From NCBI GenBank assembly GCA_913061075.1, contig CAJXSK010000001.1, forward strand, positions 1 through 64,000: a DNA stretch of 64,000 nt, given 5' to 3'. This DNA is from an uncultured Piscirickettsiaceae bacterium. Lineage in GTDB: Bacteria; Pseudomonadota; Gammaproteobacteria; Methylococcales; Cycloclasticaceae. Of the stretch, positions 1 through 10,903 are shown one piece after another (position 1 is the stretch's first letter; every line of letters begins with the position of its first letter). The position numbers and the translations under genes are program-made. Under the pieces are notes generated by a model that saw only the letters and a list, made by a program, of their open reading frames with translations, was not told the origin of the DNA and ran no database searches.

Positions 1-11
1 GATAGGAGTCC

Positions 12-45
12 GTCTCGTGGGCTCGGAGATGTGTATAAGAGACAG
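12..45 (+). other. Nextera/Tn5 sequencing adapter left in the assembly
   Basis: Bases 12-45 match, as I remember it, the Illumina Nextera read-2 transposase adapter. The last 19 bases (27-45) are the Tn5 mosaic end AGATGTGTATAAGAGACAG. Bases 1-11 are probably index or primer remnant. Genomic sequence begins at about 46. This is library-construction sequence, not biology, and it marks this side of the window as a contig end. Confidence 0.96.
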
Positions 46-46
46 A

Positions 47-814
47 TTCATGCAAGGTGGATTTTTTATCGGTTAGCCAGCGCTCTGCCAAAATTTCACG
101 ACTACGTTCATCTAACGTTTGTAGTGCGGTATGTAGTTTAGTGGTGCTATCTGTTTTTTCGTTATGCGCTTCAACGACGACAGCAGGGTCAGTCTCTTGT
201 TGGGACAAGAAAGATGCAGGCGTATGGGTTAGTTCTTCTGAGTCGGCTGAATCATCTTGGTGGCCATCGAAAGCCATATCATGACTGCTAAGGCGTTTTT
301 CCATTTCGTACACAGCAGACTTATCTACACCTAGGTCATTAGCAACAGCTTCGGCTTCTGTTTCATTGAGCCATGAGAGGTTCTTTTTGTTTTTTCTGAG
401 ATTAAAAAATAGCTTGCGTTGAGCTTTGGTAGTGGCGACTTTAACAATGCGCCAGTTTTTAATCACGTATTCGTGTATTTCGGACTTTATCCAATGCACG
501 GCATAAGAAACTAGGCGTACGCCAACTTCAGGATCGAAACGTTTAACCGCTTTCATTAAGCCAACGCTGCCTTCTTGAATTAAATCGGGCAGAGCAAGTC
601 CGTAACCCATGTAGCTACGGGCAATGTGTACAACATAACGCATATGAGATAACACTAAGGTACGCGCAGCTTCTAGGTCATTTTCATCACGCAAGCGATA
701 CGCTAACGCTTTTTCTTGTTCAGCGCTAAGAGCGGGCATTGTTGATAAGGATGATATATAGGCATCCAAAGAGCCGGCTGTTAATGTATTTGGTAGTATC
801 ATTGTTTGTGTCAT
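47..814 (-). CDS. rpoH: RNA polymerase heat-shock sigma factor RpoH (sigma-32), C-terminus missing
   Basis: This is the N-terminal 256 residues of sigma-32, which directs RNA polymerase to heat-shock promoters. The start is MTQTMILPN. Region 2 is clear (SHMRYVVHIARSYMGYGL, DLIQEGSVGLMKAVKRFDP), followed by the sigma-32 stretch with LVSYAVHWIKSEIHEYVI and region 4 starting LDERSREILAERWLTDKKSTLHE. The frame then runs into the adapter, so roughly the last 28 residues, including the helix-turn-helix, are absent; the family is about 284 residues. The loss is an assembly edge, not a mutation. The ATG at 814 has a good ribosome binding site (AAGGAGAG). The gene follows ftsX, as in other gammaproteobacteria, but about 240 bases lie between them and carry a promoter and a CIRCE-like operator. 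Confidence 0.95.
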
Positions 815-818
815 ATAA

Positions 819-849
819 CTCTCCTTTGAGAGCTTTTTACGAAAGCTCT
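819..849 (-). promoter_or_regulatory. Two mutually exclusive hairpins over the rpoH ribosome binding site
   Basis: Read on the minus strand, a perfect 8-bp stem AGAGCTTT/AAAGCTCT with a 5-base loop (829-849) shares four bases (CTCT) with a second 5-bp stem, CTCTC-AAAG-GAGAG (819-832), that folds over the Shine-Dalgarno AAGGAG. If the first stem forms, the ribosome binding site is open; if the second forms, it is partly closed. This could be a temperature-sensitive or other RNA switch for sigma-32 translation. The pairing is visible; the function is inferred. Confidence 0.45.
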
Positions 850-889
850 TTTGCTGTCATACGGCGTTAAAAAAGTGCTCAATCGGTCA

Positions 890-903
890 TTTACTCCAGT
901 AAA
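890..903. repeat. Small inverted repeat in the rpoH leader
   Basis: TTTACT-CC-AGTAAA forms a 6-bp inverted repeat in the long untranslated leader of rpoH. It has no T-run and is not a terminator. No function can be assigned. Confidence 0.3.
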
Positions 904-985
904 CTCCCTCTTTCCGCGCTTTTTTGCCTTGTCTGAAAACAAAATCTTCTTCCGTACAAAACTCTCTTAGTGATTAAGTTGCTAT

Positions 986-1012
986 TTAGCAGTCACCCTA
1001 TAAGAGTGCTAA
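986..1012 (-). promoter_or_regulatory. CIRCE-like HrcA operator in front of rpoH
   Basis: The plus strand reads TTAGCAGTC, nine bases, then GAGTGCTAA. The CIRCE consensus is TTAGCACTC-N9-GAGTGCTAA, so one arm is perfect, the other has one mismatch and the 9-base spacer is exact. It lies immediately downstream of, and abuts, an extended -10 box on the minus strand, where it would cover the transcription start. CIRCE is the binding site of HrcA, the repressor of groE and dnaK operons. No hrcA gene is visible in this window. Confidence 0.8.
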
Positions 1013-1020
1013 TTATAGCA
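1012..1020 (-). promoter_or_regulatory. rpoH promoter, extended -10
   Basis: On the minus strand the bases read TGCTATAAT, a consensus -10 box (TATAAT, 1012-1017) preceded by the TGn extension. The -35 is poor, near TTACCT about 18 bases upstream, as often seen with extended -10 promoters. Transcription would start inside the CIRCE-like element, giving a leader of about 190 bases before rpoH. Confidence 0.6.
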
Positions 1021-1052
1021 AAAGTTCCTATTTAAGGTAAGGATGTGACAAT

Positions 1053-2012
1053 TTACTGCTCTAAATCATTCAAATGGCGTGTGACAACGATCCAGGAGCC
1101 AACAATACCTAGTGTGACAGACAGTGCCAGCCAAAACATGATGCTGCCGAATGACATGTAGCTAATGCTAAAAGAGCTGCTGTATAAGCTCGAGAGAGCG
1201 TTTGTTGGGCCATCGAGTAGCCAAAGGGATAACGTGACTAATAAACAGGCGCCTATGCCGCCTAATAAGCCATACCAAAAGCCACTGTAAATAAACGGGC
1301 GTTTAATAAAGGCATGGGTTGCGCCAACTAGGCGTGTGATATCTATTTCGGCACGGCGGTTTTGTAATTCAAGGCGGATGGTGTTGCTAATAATCAGTAA
1401 CACGGCAATACCTAACAAAATAGTGATTAGCGTGACGCCACGTTGTGCAATATGGAGGAGGGCATTGAGTCGTTCTAGCCATGACATGTCCATTTGTACC
1501 AATTTGATTTCTGGGTGCTGCTTAAGCTCGATAACCAATGATTTAAGTGCTGCAGGGTTATTAAAGCTGATGACAGGTGATACTTGGATAACATGGGGTA
1601 AGGGGTTCTCGCCCAAGGAACTCAATGCAGAGCCAAAGCCACTATATTGGCGGAACTCTTCCAACGCAGTTTGTTTATCAATAAGGATTGTTTGCGCTAC
1701 TTTGTTGTTGCTTTCAATGTTTTTTGCTAGTGCTTTTGCTTTATCTAAATTAACAGTGTGGTTAAGGAAAATAGAAAGGTTGTGTGTTAAATCTATTTGA
1801 CCACTGACGGCTTTAAGGTTTTCGATAGACACTAACATGCCAGCCGGTAAAGACAAGGTGATGGCAATAACACCCACCGTCATCATAAAATTAAAAGGAG
1901 CGCGCGCTAACCGGCCCAAGCTTGAGAAAAAGCTATGTAAGTGAATATGGACGTATAGTTTAAGGTTAAACGGTTGCCCTGGACGTTGGATATTTTGACG
2001 ACGACTAGCCAT
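1053..2012 (-). CDS. ftsX: Cell division protein FtsX, permease-like subunit of FtsEX
   Basis: 319 residues. FtsX is the membrane subunit of FtsEX, which links ATP hydrolysis at the septum to activation of peptidoglycan hydrolases during division. A first membrane segment lies near residues 42-65, then a periplasmic loop with the conserved VSP stretch, then three membrane segments near 195-215, 245-270 and 290-312, the four-helix FtsX layout. The ATG overlaps the end of ftsE by 8 bases, so the two are translationally coupled in an ftsY-ftsE-ftsX operon on the minus strand. Confidence 0.96.
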   Translation of the reverse strand: MASRRQNIQRPGQPFNLKLYVHIHLHSFFSSLGRLARAPFNFMMTVGVIAITLSLPAGMLVSIENLKAVSGQIDLTHNLSIFLNHTVNLDKAKALAKNIESNNKVAQTILIDKQTALEEFRQYSGFGSALSSLGENPLPHVIQVSPVISFNNPAALKSLVIELKQHPEIKLVQMDMSWLERLNALLHIAQRGVTLITILLGIAVLLIISNTIRLELQNRRAEIDITRLVGATHAFIKRPFIYSGFWYGLLGGIGACLLVTLSLWLLDGPTNALSSLYSSSFSISYMSFGSIMFWLALSVTLGIVGSWIVVTRHLNDLEQ

Positions 2013-2670
2013 TGGACGTCACCATTTCACCGTTTGCTAAGGTCAGTTGTCGGTAGCCCATTCTGCTTATAAGCGCCAAATCGTGGCTAGCGATAAGCAC
2101 GGTTACGCCCACTTGGTTGAATTGTTCGAATAATTGCATAATTTCTGCGGATAGTTCGGGGTCTAAGTTGCCAGTTGGTTCGTCGGCTAGAATCATTGGC
2201 GGTTTGTTAACAACAGCACGGGCAATACCAACACGTTGTTGTTCGCCACCAGACAGTGAAATAGGTAAGCGTTGTTCTTTGCCCAGTAGGCCGACTTTGT
2301 CTAAGGCGGCGCGCACACGGCGGTGTATTTCTTGATGTCTGTGCCCCGAAATAATTAAAGGCAACGCAACGTTATCAAAGACGCTGCGGTCGTGTAATAG
2401 TCGATGATCTTGGAAAATCATACCAATTTTACGGCGTATGTAAGGCACGTGTCGTTTTGCAACGCGGCCAATGTTTTGGTTATCTAGCATCACTTGGCCT
2501 TGTGTGCTGCGTTCTAATAATGCGATGAGTTTTAGCAAGGTGCTTTTGCCAGCGCCCGAATGCCCCGTTAAAAAGGCCATTTCGCCTTGGCCCAACTCAA
2601 AATTAACGTTTTTTAGGGCATCTGCACCACCGGCGGGGTATCGTTTGCTGACATTAATGAATTGGAGCAT
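2005..2670 (-). CDS. ftsE: Cell division ATP-binding protein FtsE
   Basis: 221 residues, the cytoplasmic ATPase of FtsEX. Walker A is GHSGAGKST (about 36-44), the ABC signature is LSGGEQQR (about 138-145), and Walker B runs into the D-loop as [12 protein letters not shown] (about 159-170), followed by the switch histidine in IASHD. The length is normal. It lies 5 bases after ftsY and overlaps ftsX by 8 bases. Confidence 0.97.
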   Translation of the reverse strand: MLQFINVSKRYPAGGADALKNVNFELGQGEMAFLTGHSGAGKSTLLKLIALLERSTQGQVMLDNQNIGRVAKRHVPYIRRKIGMIFQDHRLLHDRSVFDNVALPLIISGHRHQEIHRRVRAALDKVGLLGKEQRLPISLSGGEQQRVGIARAVVNKPPMILADEPTGNLDPELSAEIMQLFEQFNQVGVTVLIASHDLALISRMGYRQLTLANGEMVTSNG

Positions 2671-2675
2671 AGCCT

Positions 2676-3665
2676 TTAACTCGTTTTTTCTTCTTGTTCA
2701 AATAATGCTTGGGTGAATTGCTGTGCATCGAATTCACGTAGGTCATCGATACCTTCGCCAATGCCTATAAAGCGAATGGGTAAGTTAAATTGGTTGGCAA
2801 TGGCAAAAATAATGCCGCCTTTCGCTGTGCCATCGAGCTTAGTAAGCGTTAGCCCGGTAAGAGGGGTCGCTTCATTGAAATGTTTTGTTTGTGCCAGGGC
2901 GTTTTGGCCAACACCTGCATCTAGAACCAGCATCACCTCGTGAGGTGCCTTATCATCTAGTTTTTTGATAACGCGATTAATTTTACTGAGTTCGTTCATC
3001 AAGTTAGTTTGTGTGTGCAAGCGACCAGCGGTATCTGCGATGAGCACGTCGACCTTTCGAGCACGCGCTTTTTCAAAGGCATCATAAATAACAGAGGCTG
3101 AATCAGCGCCTGTATGTTGAGCGACGACATCTATATTATTTCTAGTGCCCCAGGTTTGTAGTTGTTCAATAGCGGCTGCTCTAAAGGTGTCTCCGGCGGC
3201 CAACATAACGCTTTTGCCCTCTGACTGTAGACGTTTAGCTAATTTGCCAATCGTGGTGGTTTTCCCCATACCATTAACGCCAACCACCAAAATAACGAAG
3301 GGTGTTTCACTGTCAGGAATGGTGAGTGTTTGTTGATTCACTTCGAGTATGGCCAGCATTTCATCCTGTAATGCCGCGGTTAACGCCTGAGGGTCAGACA
3401 GCTGCTTTCTGGCTACACGTTGTGTCAGGTTTCCTATAATTTGCTGTGTTGCTTCAATACCAACATCGGCACTGAGTAGAATCATTTCTAATTCTTCAAA
3501 TAGATCATCGTCTATTTGTTTTTTGCCTAGAAATAAATTACCTAGCCCACCGGTTAAATGACTGCGTGTTTTTGATAGTTGGTTTTTTAAGCGACCAAGA
3601 AGGCCGTCGCTTTGTTTATCGTCTGTAATGTTTTCTGATTTTTTTTTCTTACCGAATCCAAACAT
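2676..3665 (-). CDS. ftsY: Signal recognition particle receptor FtsY
   Basis: 329 residues, the SRP receptor GTPase that delivers ribosomes with nascent membrane proteins to the translocon. After a short charged N-terminus (MFGFGKKKKSENITDDK) come the helical N domain and the G domain: G1 GVNGMGKTT (about 129-137), DTAGR for G3 and TKLDG for G4, with the family C-terminal GIGEGIDDLREF. The long acidic A domain of E. coli FtsY is nearly absent, as in many bacteria. The ATG at 3665 has AAAGG upstream and opens an operon divergent from the M16 peptidase genes. Confidence 0.97.
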   Translation of the reverse strand: MFGFGKKKKSENITDDKQSDGLLGRLKNQLSKTRSHLTGGLGNLFLGKKQIDDDLFEELEMILLSADVGIEATQQIIGNLTQRVARKQLSDPQALTAALQDEMLAILEVNQQTLTIPDSETPFVILVVGVNGMGKTTTIGKLAKRLQSEGKSVMLAAGDTFRAAAIEQLQTWGTRNNIDVVAQHTGADSASVIYDAFEKARARKVDVLIADTAGRLHTQTNLMNELSKINRVIKKLDDKAPHEVMLVLDAGVGQNALAQTKHFNEATPLTGLTLTKLDGTAKGGIIFAIANQFNLPIRFIGIGEGIDDLREFDAQQFTQALFEQEEKTS

Positions 3666-3737
3666 GATACTGTGCCTTTTAAGGGCTTCTATCGTAGAAT
3701 GCCCATTTTATTATGGTTAAGGTTAACTAGAAACAAA

Positions 3738-5111
3738 ATGAGAAAATTATCAGCAATCGTTTTAATTCTGAGCTTTATTTATTCACTGAGTGGGTTTGCT
3801 TCTGAACCGCGTAACGCCAATATGGTACACGAAAAGGTACTTAAAAATGGTTTAAAAGTGCTAGTAAAAGAAGATAACCGTGCCCCCGTGATGGTGTCCC
3901 AAGTTTGGTATAAAGTAGGGGCTAGCTATGAGCATGATGGCATCACTGGATTGTCTCATGTGTTGGAGCATATGATGTTTCAAGGCACGGACAATCTTGA
4001 GCCGGGTGAGTTTTCTAAAATAATCGCCGCCAACGGTGGGCGTGAAAACGCATTTACTGGCGCGGACTACACGGCTTATTTCCAAACGATGGAAGCCTCT
4101 AGGCTTGAAGTGAGTATGCGGCTTGAGTCTGAGCGGATGCAGCACTTGAAGTTACAAGAAAAAGAGTTTGTAAAAGAGTTGCAAGTGGTGATGGAAGAGC
4201 GGCGGATGCGAACAGAAGATAAACCACAATCTCAAACGTATGAATACTTTAAGGCATTGGCCTATACCAGTAGCCCCTATCGCAACCCCATTATTGGATG
4301 GATGCAAGACCTCGAAGACATGAAACTCGATGATTTGGCTGACTGGTATAAGCAGTGGTATGCGCCAAACAATGCAACGTTGGTAGTTGTTGGTGATGTA
4401 AAAGCAGAGAACGTATTTGCCTTGGCTGAAAAATATTTTGGTCCGATACCTAATGTAAAGTTTAAGCCCGTTAAACAACGTGAAGAAGTGCCACAATTAG
4501 GTGTTCGTAGGGCGGTTGTTAAACAAGAAGCCAAAGTTCCGTATTTATTAATGGGGTATAAGGTGCCGGTATTAAATTCGGCGGATAAGGAAGATGATGT
4601 GTATGCGTTGGAAGTCTTATCCGGTATTTTAAGTGGTGGTAGCAGTGCTCGGCTGCCATCAAACTTGGTAAGAGGGCAACAGGTGGCAAGTTCCGTTAGT
4701 GCAGGCTATGACTTAAACGCGCGTCTTGAAACGTTATTCCTATTTGATGGTATGCCTACCAAACAACATACGGTTGATGATCTTGAAAAAGCGATTAAAA
4801 CTGAAATAGAATCACTTAAAAAAACACTTATTACAGCCAAAGAATTAGAAAAAATTAAAGCACAGGTCATCGCATCATCTGTGTATGAAAAAGACTCAAG
4901 TTTCTATCAAGCTATGCAATTGGGCATGTTGGAAACGGTGGGCGTCGGTTGGCAAAAAGAAGCGAGCTATGTAGATAAGGTAAAAGCAGTAACGGCGGTT
5001 CAAATACGAGTGGTTGCCCAAAAATACCTGATTGATGATCACTTAACCGTGGTTCATATGCAACCTCAAACAACAGTAACGAATGCGAAGGAGAACCAGC
5101 ATGCTGAATAA
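3738..5111 (+). CDS. M16-family zinc peptidase, catalytic subunit
   Basis: A pitrilysin/insulinase-type zinc metallopeptidase. From the ATG at 3738 it is 457 residues with a signal peptide (MRKLSAIVLILSFIYSLSGFASE), so it is periplasmic. The inverted zinc motif HxxEH is present as HVLEH with the downstream glutamates of the ELQVVMEERRMRTEDKP helix. An in-frame start at 3672 would put a charged extension before the signal peptide and is less likely. It overlaps the next gene, a paralogue without the zinc motif, by 11 bases; such active/inactive pairs form heterodimeric proteases. The substrate is unknown. Confidence 0.88.
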   Translation: MRKLSAIVLILSFIYSLSGFASEPRNANMVHEKVLKNGLKVLVKEDNRAPVMVSQVWYKVGASYEHDGITGLSHVLEHMMFQGTDNLEPGEFSKIIAANGGRENAFTGADYTAYFQTMEASRLEVSMRLESERMQHLKLQEKEFVKELQVVMEERRMRTEDKPQSQTYEYFKALAYTSSPYRNPIIGWMQDLEDMKLDDLADWYKQWYAPNNATLVVVGDVKAENVFALAEKYFGPIPNVKFKPVKQREEVPQLGVRRAVVKQEAKVPYLLMGYKVPVLNSADKEDDVYALEVLSGILSGGSSARLPSNLVRGQQVASSVSAGYDLNARLETLFLFDGMPTKQHTVDDLEKAIKTEIESLKKTLITAKELEKIKAQVIASSVYEKDSSFYQAMQLGMLETVGVGWQKEASYVDKVKAVTAVQIRVVAQKYLIDDHLTVVHMQPQTTVTNAKENQHAE

Positions 5112-6417
5112 GTTAAAAGGTATGGTGGGTTTATTGGCGATGCTAATGAGTTGCACTGGTTTTGCGTTGCCAAATGTTGAGCACTGGCAGCTAAGTAATG
5201 GTGCTAATGTTTATTTTGTACCGACGACGGGGTTACCTATTTTAGATGTGCAATTGATGTTTGATGCGGGTAGCGCACATGATGGCAGTCAGTTGGGCCA
5301 AGCGGCTTTAACAAGTGCGTTGTTGGACGAAAGTGCAGGTGGATTAACAGCCCAACAAGTTGCTGAAAATATTGAAAGTGTCGGTGCTCAATTGTCGACA
5401 TCGGCATCGAGAGATTTTTCATCAATTACCTACCGAAGTTTAACCGATGAGAAGGTGTTGGCAACAGCTTGGCCGGTGTTTATAAATGTAGTGAATTCGC
5501 CTGACTTTTCATCGACTGATTTTAATCGTTTAAAGCAACGAATATTGTTAAGTATAAAACAACGGGAAGAATCCCCCGGTACGTTAGCTCAGTTGGCTTT
5601 ATATGAGCAAATTTATGAAGGACATCCGTATAAGAACCCTATTCAAGGAACGGAAAAAACCGTTACTGAACTTAATGTTGAAGATGTTCGTCGTTATTAT
5701 CAGCAGTACTACGTTGGCAAAAACTTAACGGTTGTGATGGTCGGTGGGGTTACACGGCAGGCAGCAGAAAAACTGGTAAATGATTTGGTTGGCAAGTTGA
5801 AAACGGGTGTTAAAGCGGCTCAAATCCCCGCTGTTTTAGATAGATCTGAAGCGCTTCAGCTTCATAAGGATTACCCATCACAACAAACGCATTTGTTATA
5901 TGCAACGCCGGTGTTAAAACATAATGATCCCGATTACTTTGCGTTGCACGTAGGTAATCATATTTTGGGTGGAAGTGGCTTTAGTTCTCGCATTGTTAAA
6001 GAAATACGTGAGGAAAGGGGGCTGGCTTACAGTGCGTACAGTTATTTTAATGCAATGCGGCAAAAGGGGCCTTTTTTATTAGGTTTACAGACTAAAAACG
6101 AACGTGTTGCTGAAGCATCAACGGCGCTTAAGGAAACATTAAAGACATTTATCACGGAAGGACCAACGGAAGAAGAGCTGTTGGCATCAAAGAAAAACAT
6201 TCGCGGTGGTTTTGCATTAAAGTTAGACAGTAATAAAAAATTAATGAGTGTTATTTCTGGCATTGTGGTGAGTGGCAGGTCATTAGACTATTTGAATAAT
6301 TACCTACAAAACATCAATGACGTCACCCTTGCCAGTATCAAGGACGCATTTCAGCGCCGCGTTGATATGGAAAAAATGGTGATGGTGACGGTCGGAAACT
6401 CAGATATCAAAAAATAA
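5101..6417 (+). CDS. M16-family peptidase, non-catalytic partner subunit
   Basis: 438 residues from the ATG at 5101, chosen because AAGGAG sits 6 bases upstream and a signal peptide (MLNKLKGMVGLLAMLMSCTGFA) follows. The fold matches M16, but HxxEH is replaced by a sequence around LTSALLDES, so it cannot bind zinc. It keeps the C-terminal motif ERGLAYSAYSYF typical of the partner subunit that completes the active site. It overlaps the catalytic subunit upstream and rsmD downstream (TAATG). Confidence 0.88.
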   Translation: MLNKLKGMVGLLAMLMSCTGFALPNVEHWQLSNGANVYFVPTTGLPILDVQLMFDAGSAHDGSQLGQAALTSALLDESAGGLTAQQVAENIESVGAQLSTSASRDFSSITYRSLTDEKVLATAWPVFINVVNSPDFSSTDFNRLKQRILLSIKQREESPGTLAQLALYEQIYEGHPYKNPIQGTEKTVTELNVEDVRRYYQQYYVGKNLTVVMVGGVTRQAAEKLVNDLVGKLKTGVKAAQIPAVLDRSEALQLHKDYPSQQTHLLYATPVLKHNDPDYFALHVGNHILGGSGFSSRIVKEIREERGLAYSAYSYFNAMRQKGPFLLGLQTKNERVAEASTALKETLKTFITEGPTEEELLASKKNIRGGFALKLDSNKKLMSVISGIVVSGRSLDYLNNYLQNINDVTLASIKDAFQRRVDMEKMVMVTVGNSDIKK

Positions 6418-6989
6418 TGGCGAATAAAACAAACCGGGTACGAATAATTGCTGGTAACTGGCGCGGTAGAAAAATTGAATTCCCAAGTGTTGAAGGCTTG
6501 CGCCCAACTACAGACCCTATTCGTGAAACACTGTTTAATTGGCTTCAGCCGTATTTATCTCAAGCCCATTGTTTGGACTTATATGCGGGAAGTGGAGCGC
6601 TAGGGTTTGAAGCGGCATCGCGTGGGGCAAGCCATGTGTTGATGATTGAAAAAGATGTTCGTATTATGAAATGTTTACGGACTAATAAAGACCTGTTAAC
6701 AGCTGATAACGTACAATTAATGCATCGCAGTGCGTTGGATTTTATGAAAACTAAGCGTAAAGAAGGCGATATGATCTTTGATGTGGTGTTTTTAGATCCG
6801 CCGTTTAGACAAGGTGAGCTGGAAGAATGCAGCAAGAATCTTGAAGCGAGTGGATGTTTGTCGGATGATGCCGTTATCTACTTAGAGTGCGAACGCAAAT
6901 TGGATTTAGATTTTTTGCCAAGCAACTGGGCACAACGCCGCAGTAAAACAGCTGGGCAAGTGTCATATTATTTATACCATAGAGAATAA
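6417..6989 (+). CDS. rsmD: 16S rRNA (guanine-966 N2)-methyltransferase RsmD
   Basis: 190 residues. It methylates G966 of 16S rRNA in the small subunit. The RVRIIAGNWRGRKI opening, RPTTDPIRETLFNWL, the SAM-binding motif CLDLYAGSGALGFEAASRGA and the catalytic FLDPPF are all present. Its ATG shares a base with the stop of the M16 gene, and coaD follows after 2 bases, the usual rsmD-coaD pairing. Confidence 0.96.
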   Translation: MANKTNRVRIIAGNWRGRKIEFPSVEGLRPTTDPIRETLFNWLQPYLSQAHCLDLYAGSGALGFEAASRGASHVLMIEKDVRIMKCLRTNKDLLTADNVQLMHRSALDFMKTKRKEGDMIFDVVFLDPPFRQGELEECSKNLEASGCLSDDAVIYLECERKLDLDFLPSNWAQRRSKTAGQVSYYLYHRE

Positions 6990-6991
6990 AC

Positions 6992-9395
<2,404 letters not shown>

Positions 9396-10898
9396 TTAGT
9401 TTTTAGAGCTGTTTTTTTGCTCTACCATTTCATCCATATGACGCATAACGTTTGAACTTGCAGACTCAAAGTTTTTAATACTATCGATTAATTCTTTACG
9501 AATACTAGCGTCGCTCACCCAATCTTGTTGGATGAGGTCAATTGATCGTTGAACTTGAGCATGAACATCAGCATGGGGAGTTTCTAAAGCCTTATAGGCT
9601 GATGTGTTAGTAAACTCTTGCTTGCCAAGCCCTTCGTAATACCATTTTCCAAGCCGACAATCGTGTGATGAAACTTGAACGGCTTGTTTTTCAGGACACT
9701 TTTTGCCATCGCTATCAATAGCGATATAACCATTTTGCTTGAATACAATATGATCAACTTTGGTTAGTAGGCCAAACGTTTTATCTTTTGCGTAAGAAAG
9801 GTGGTCAATTGTTTCATTAGCAGATTTAGATAACGCGTTAAACTGCCCTTCAAATTGACTGACCGTTTCATTAACAGAGCTGGCTAAGGTTGAGGCGCGG
9901 CCAGACTCGGTCATCATATCTTTAACGCGATGATTAAAGTCTTTAAGTGTGTTTTCAACGTCTTCAGCTGCTTTCTTAGTATGGTGCGAGAGGCTTTTTA
10001 CTTCATCAGCCACCACGGCGAAACCGCGACCGTGTTCGCCGGCTCTTGCGGCTTCAATAGACGCGTTTAGAGCAAGTAAGTTGGTTTGATCAGCAATATC
10101 GGTGATAACAGATAATGACTCAGTGACCATTTCGCTATTTTCATTCAGTGCTTGAATGACCTCAGTCACCGCTTGTATGCTTTTATCAAGATTGAGCAGT
10201 GCTTGGGTTATTTCTGATACAGCTAGCACGCTAACTTTTGCATTGTCACCATTAGTGATGGCAATATCAGTGACTATCTGCATTTGTTCGCTAATATTAA
10301 CTAAATCAGATTGATTGTTTTTTAAGTTTACAATTAAATTACTTGAGTTTAATTTGTACAGCTCAGACGCTAGAGAGTTATGGGCCATTAACACGCTGTT
10401 ATCCCTCATTGCTTCAACCGACCGGTTGATGGACATTAATGAGCGTTTAAACTGACCGGGTAAGCCTAATGGCAGGGTTTCTCGTTCAAAGTCACCCGTG
10501 GCGATAGCATTGAAACAAGTACCAACCTCTTTGAAATAACATTCAACGCGGTCTAAGAACCTATTTAATTCCCACGCGACAATGCCTACTTCGCCCATGC
10601 CTTTCGTGTTTGAAATTCGGTGATAAAGTTCGCCGGCGGTATTTTTTTCTAGAACACTGCCGATTTGAGCAATCAGTTTGAGTTGTCTGTTTACCGTAAT
10701 CCAATGGTATAGAGCGTTAATGCCCATTAAAACAAAGCCAACCCAAACTATAATGCTTACTTGATAGTTCAGGCTAATGAAAACGGCCAGTGCAAAAACC
10801 ACCAATAGATTAAAAACAGAGAATATTAGTTGCTGTGTTTTAATGAAAGGCACTTTAGCGCTGGTTTTTTTAGTACTACTTGTGTGCTTATTAGACAT
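9396..10898 (-). CDS. Methyl-accepting chemotaxis protein with CZB zinc domain (Aer signalling half)
   Basis: 500 residues. Two closely spaced membrane helices lie near residues 25-45 and 48-66 with almost no periplasmic loop, as in aerotaxis receptors. A helical stretch follows, then the signalling hairpin with [28 protein letters not shown] (split near residue 285). The C-terminus is a CZB domain: a histidine in KVDHIVFK, the DCRLGKWY motif near 413 and histidines near 440 and 485. It has no sensor domain of its own; the gene 5 bases upstream encodes an Aer-like PAS domain, so the two look like a receptor split over two genes. It probably signals to CheA; no che genes are visible here. Confidence 0.9.
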   Translation of the reverse strand: MSNKHTSSTKKTSAKVPFIKTQQLIFSVFNLLVVFALAVFISLNYQVSIIVWVGFVLMGINALYHWITVNRQLKLIAQIGSVLEKNTAGELYHRISNTKGMGEVGIVAWELNRFLDRVECYFKEVGTCFNAIATGDFERETLPLGLPGQFKRSLMSINRSVEAMRDNSVLMAHNSLASELYKLNSSNLIVNLKNNQSDLVNISEQMQIVTDIAITNGDNAKVSVLAVSEITQALLNLDKSIQAVTEVIQALNENSEMVTESLSVITDIADQTNLLALNASIEAARAGEHGRGFAVVADEVKSLSHHTKKAAEDVENTLKDFNHRVKDMMTESGRASTLASSVNETVSQFEGQFNALSKSANETIDHLSYAKDKTFGLLTKVDHIVFKQNGYIAIDSDGKKCPEKQAVQVSSHDCRLGKWYYEGLGKQEFTNTSAYKALETPHADVHAQVQRSIDLIQQDWVSDASIRKELIDSIKNFESASSNVMRHMDEMVEQKNSSKN

Positions 10899-10903
10899 GC
10901 TAC

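Noticed and set aside
1336-1800. 154-codon open frame on the plus strand inside ftsX
   Set aside because: Antisense to a well-conserved gene, no domain, no ribosome binding site; a shadow frame.
5101-6417. Second M16 gene as a decayed pseudogene because it lacks HxxEH
   Set aside because: Full length, signal peptide and the partner-subunit motif are intact; an inactive partner is normal for this family.
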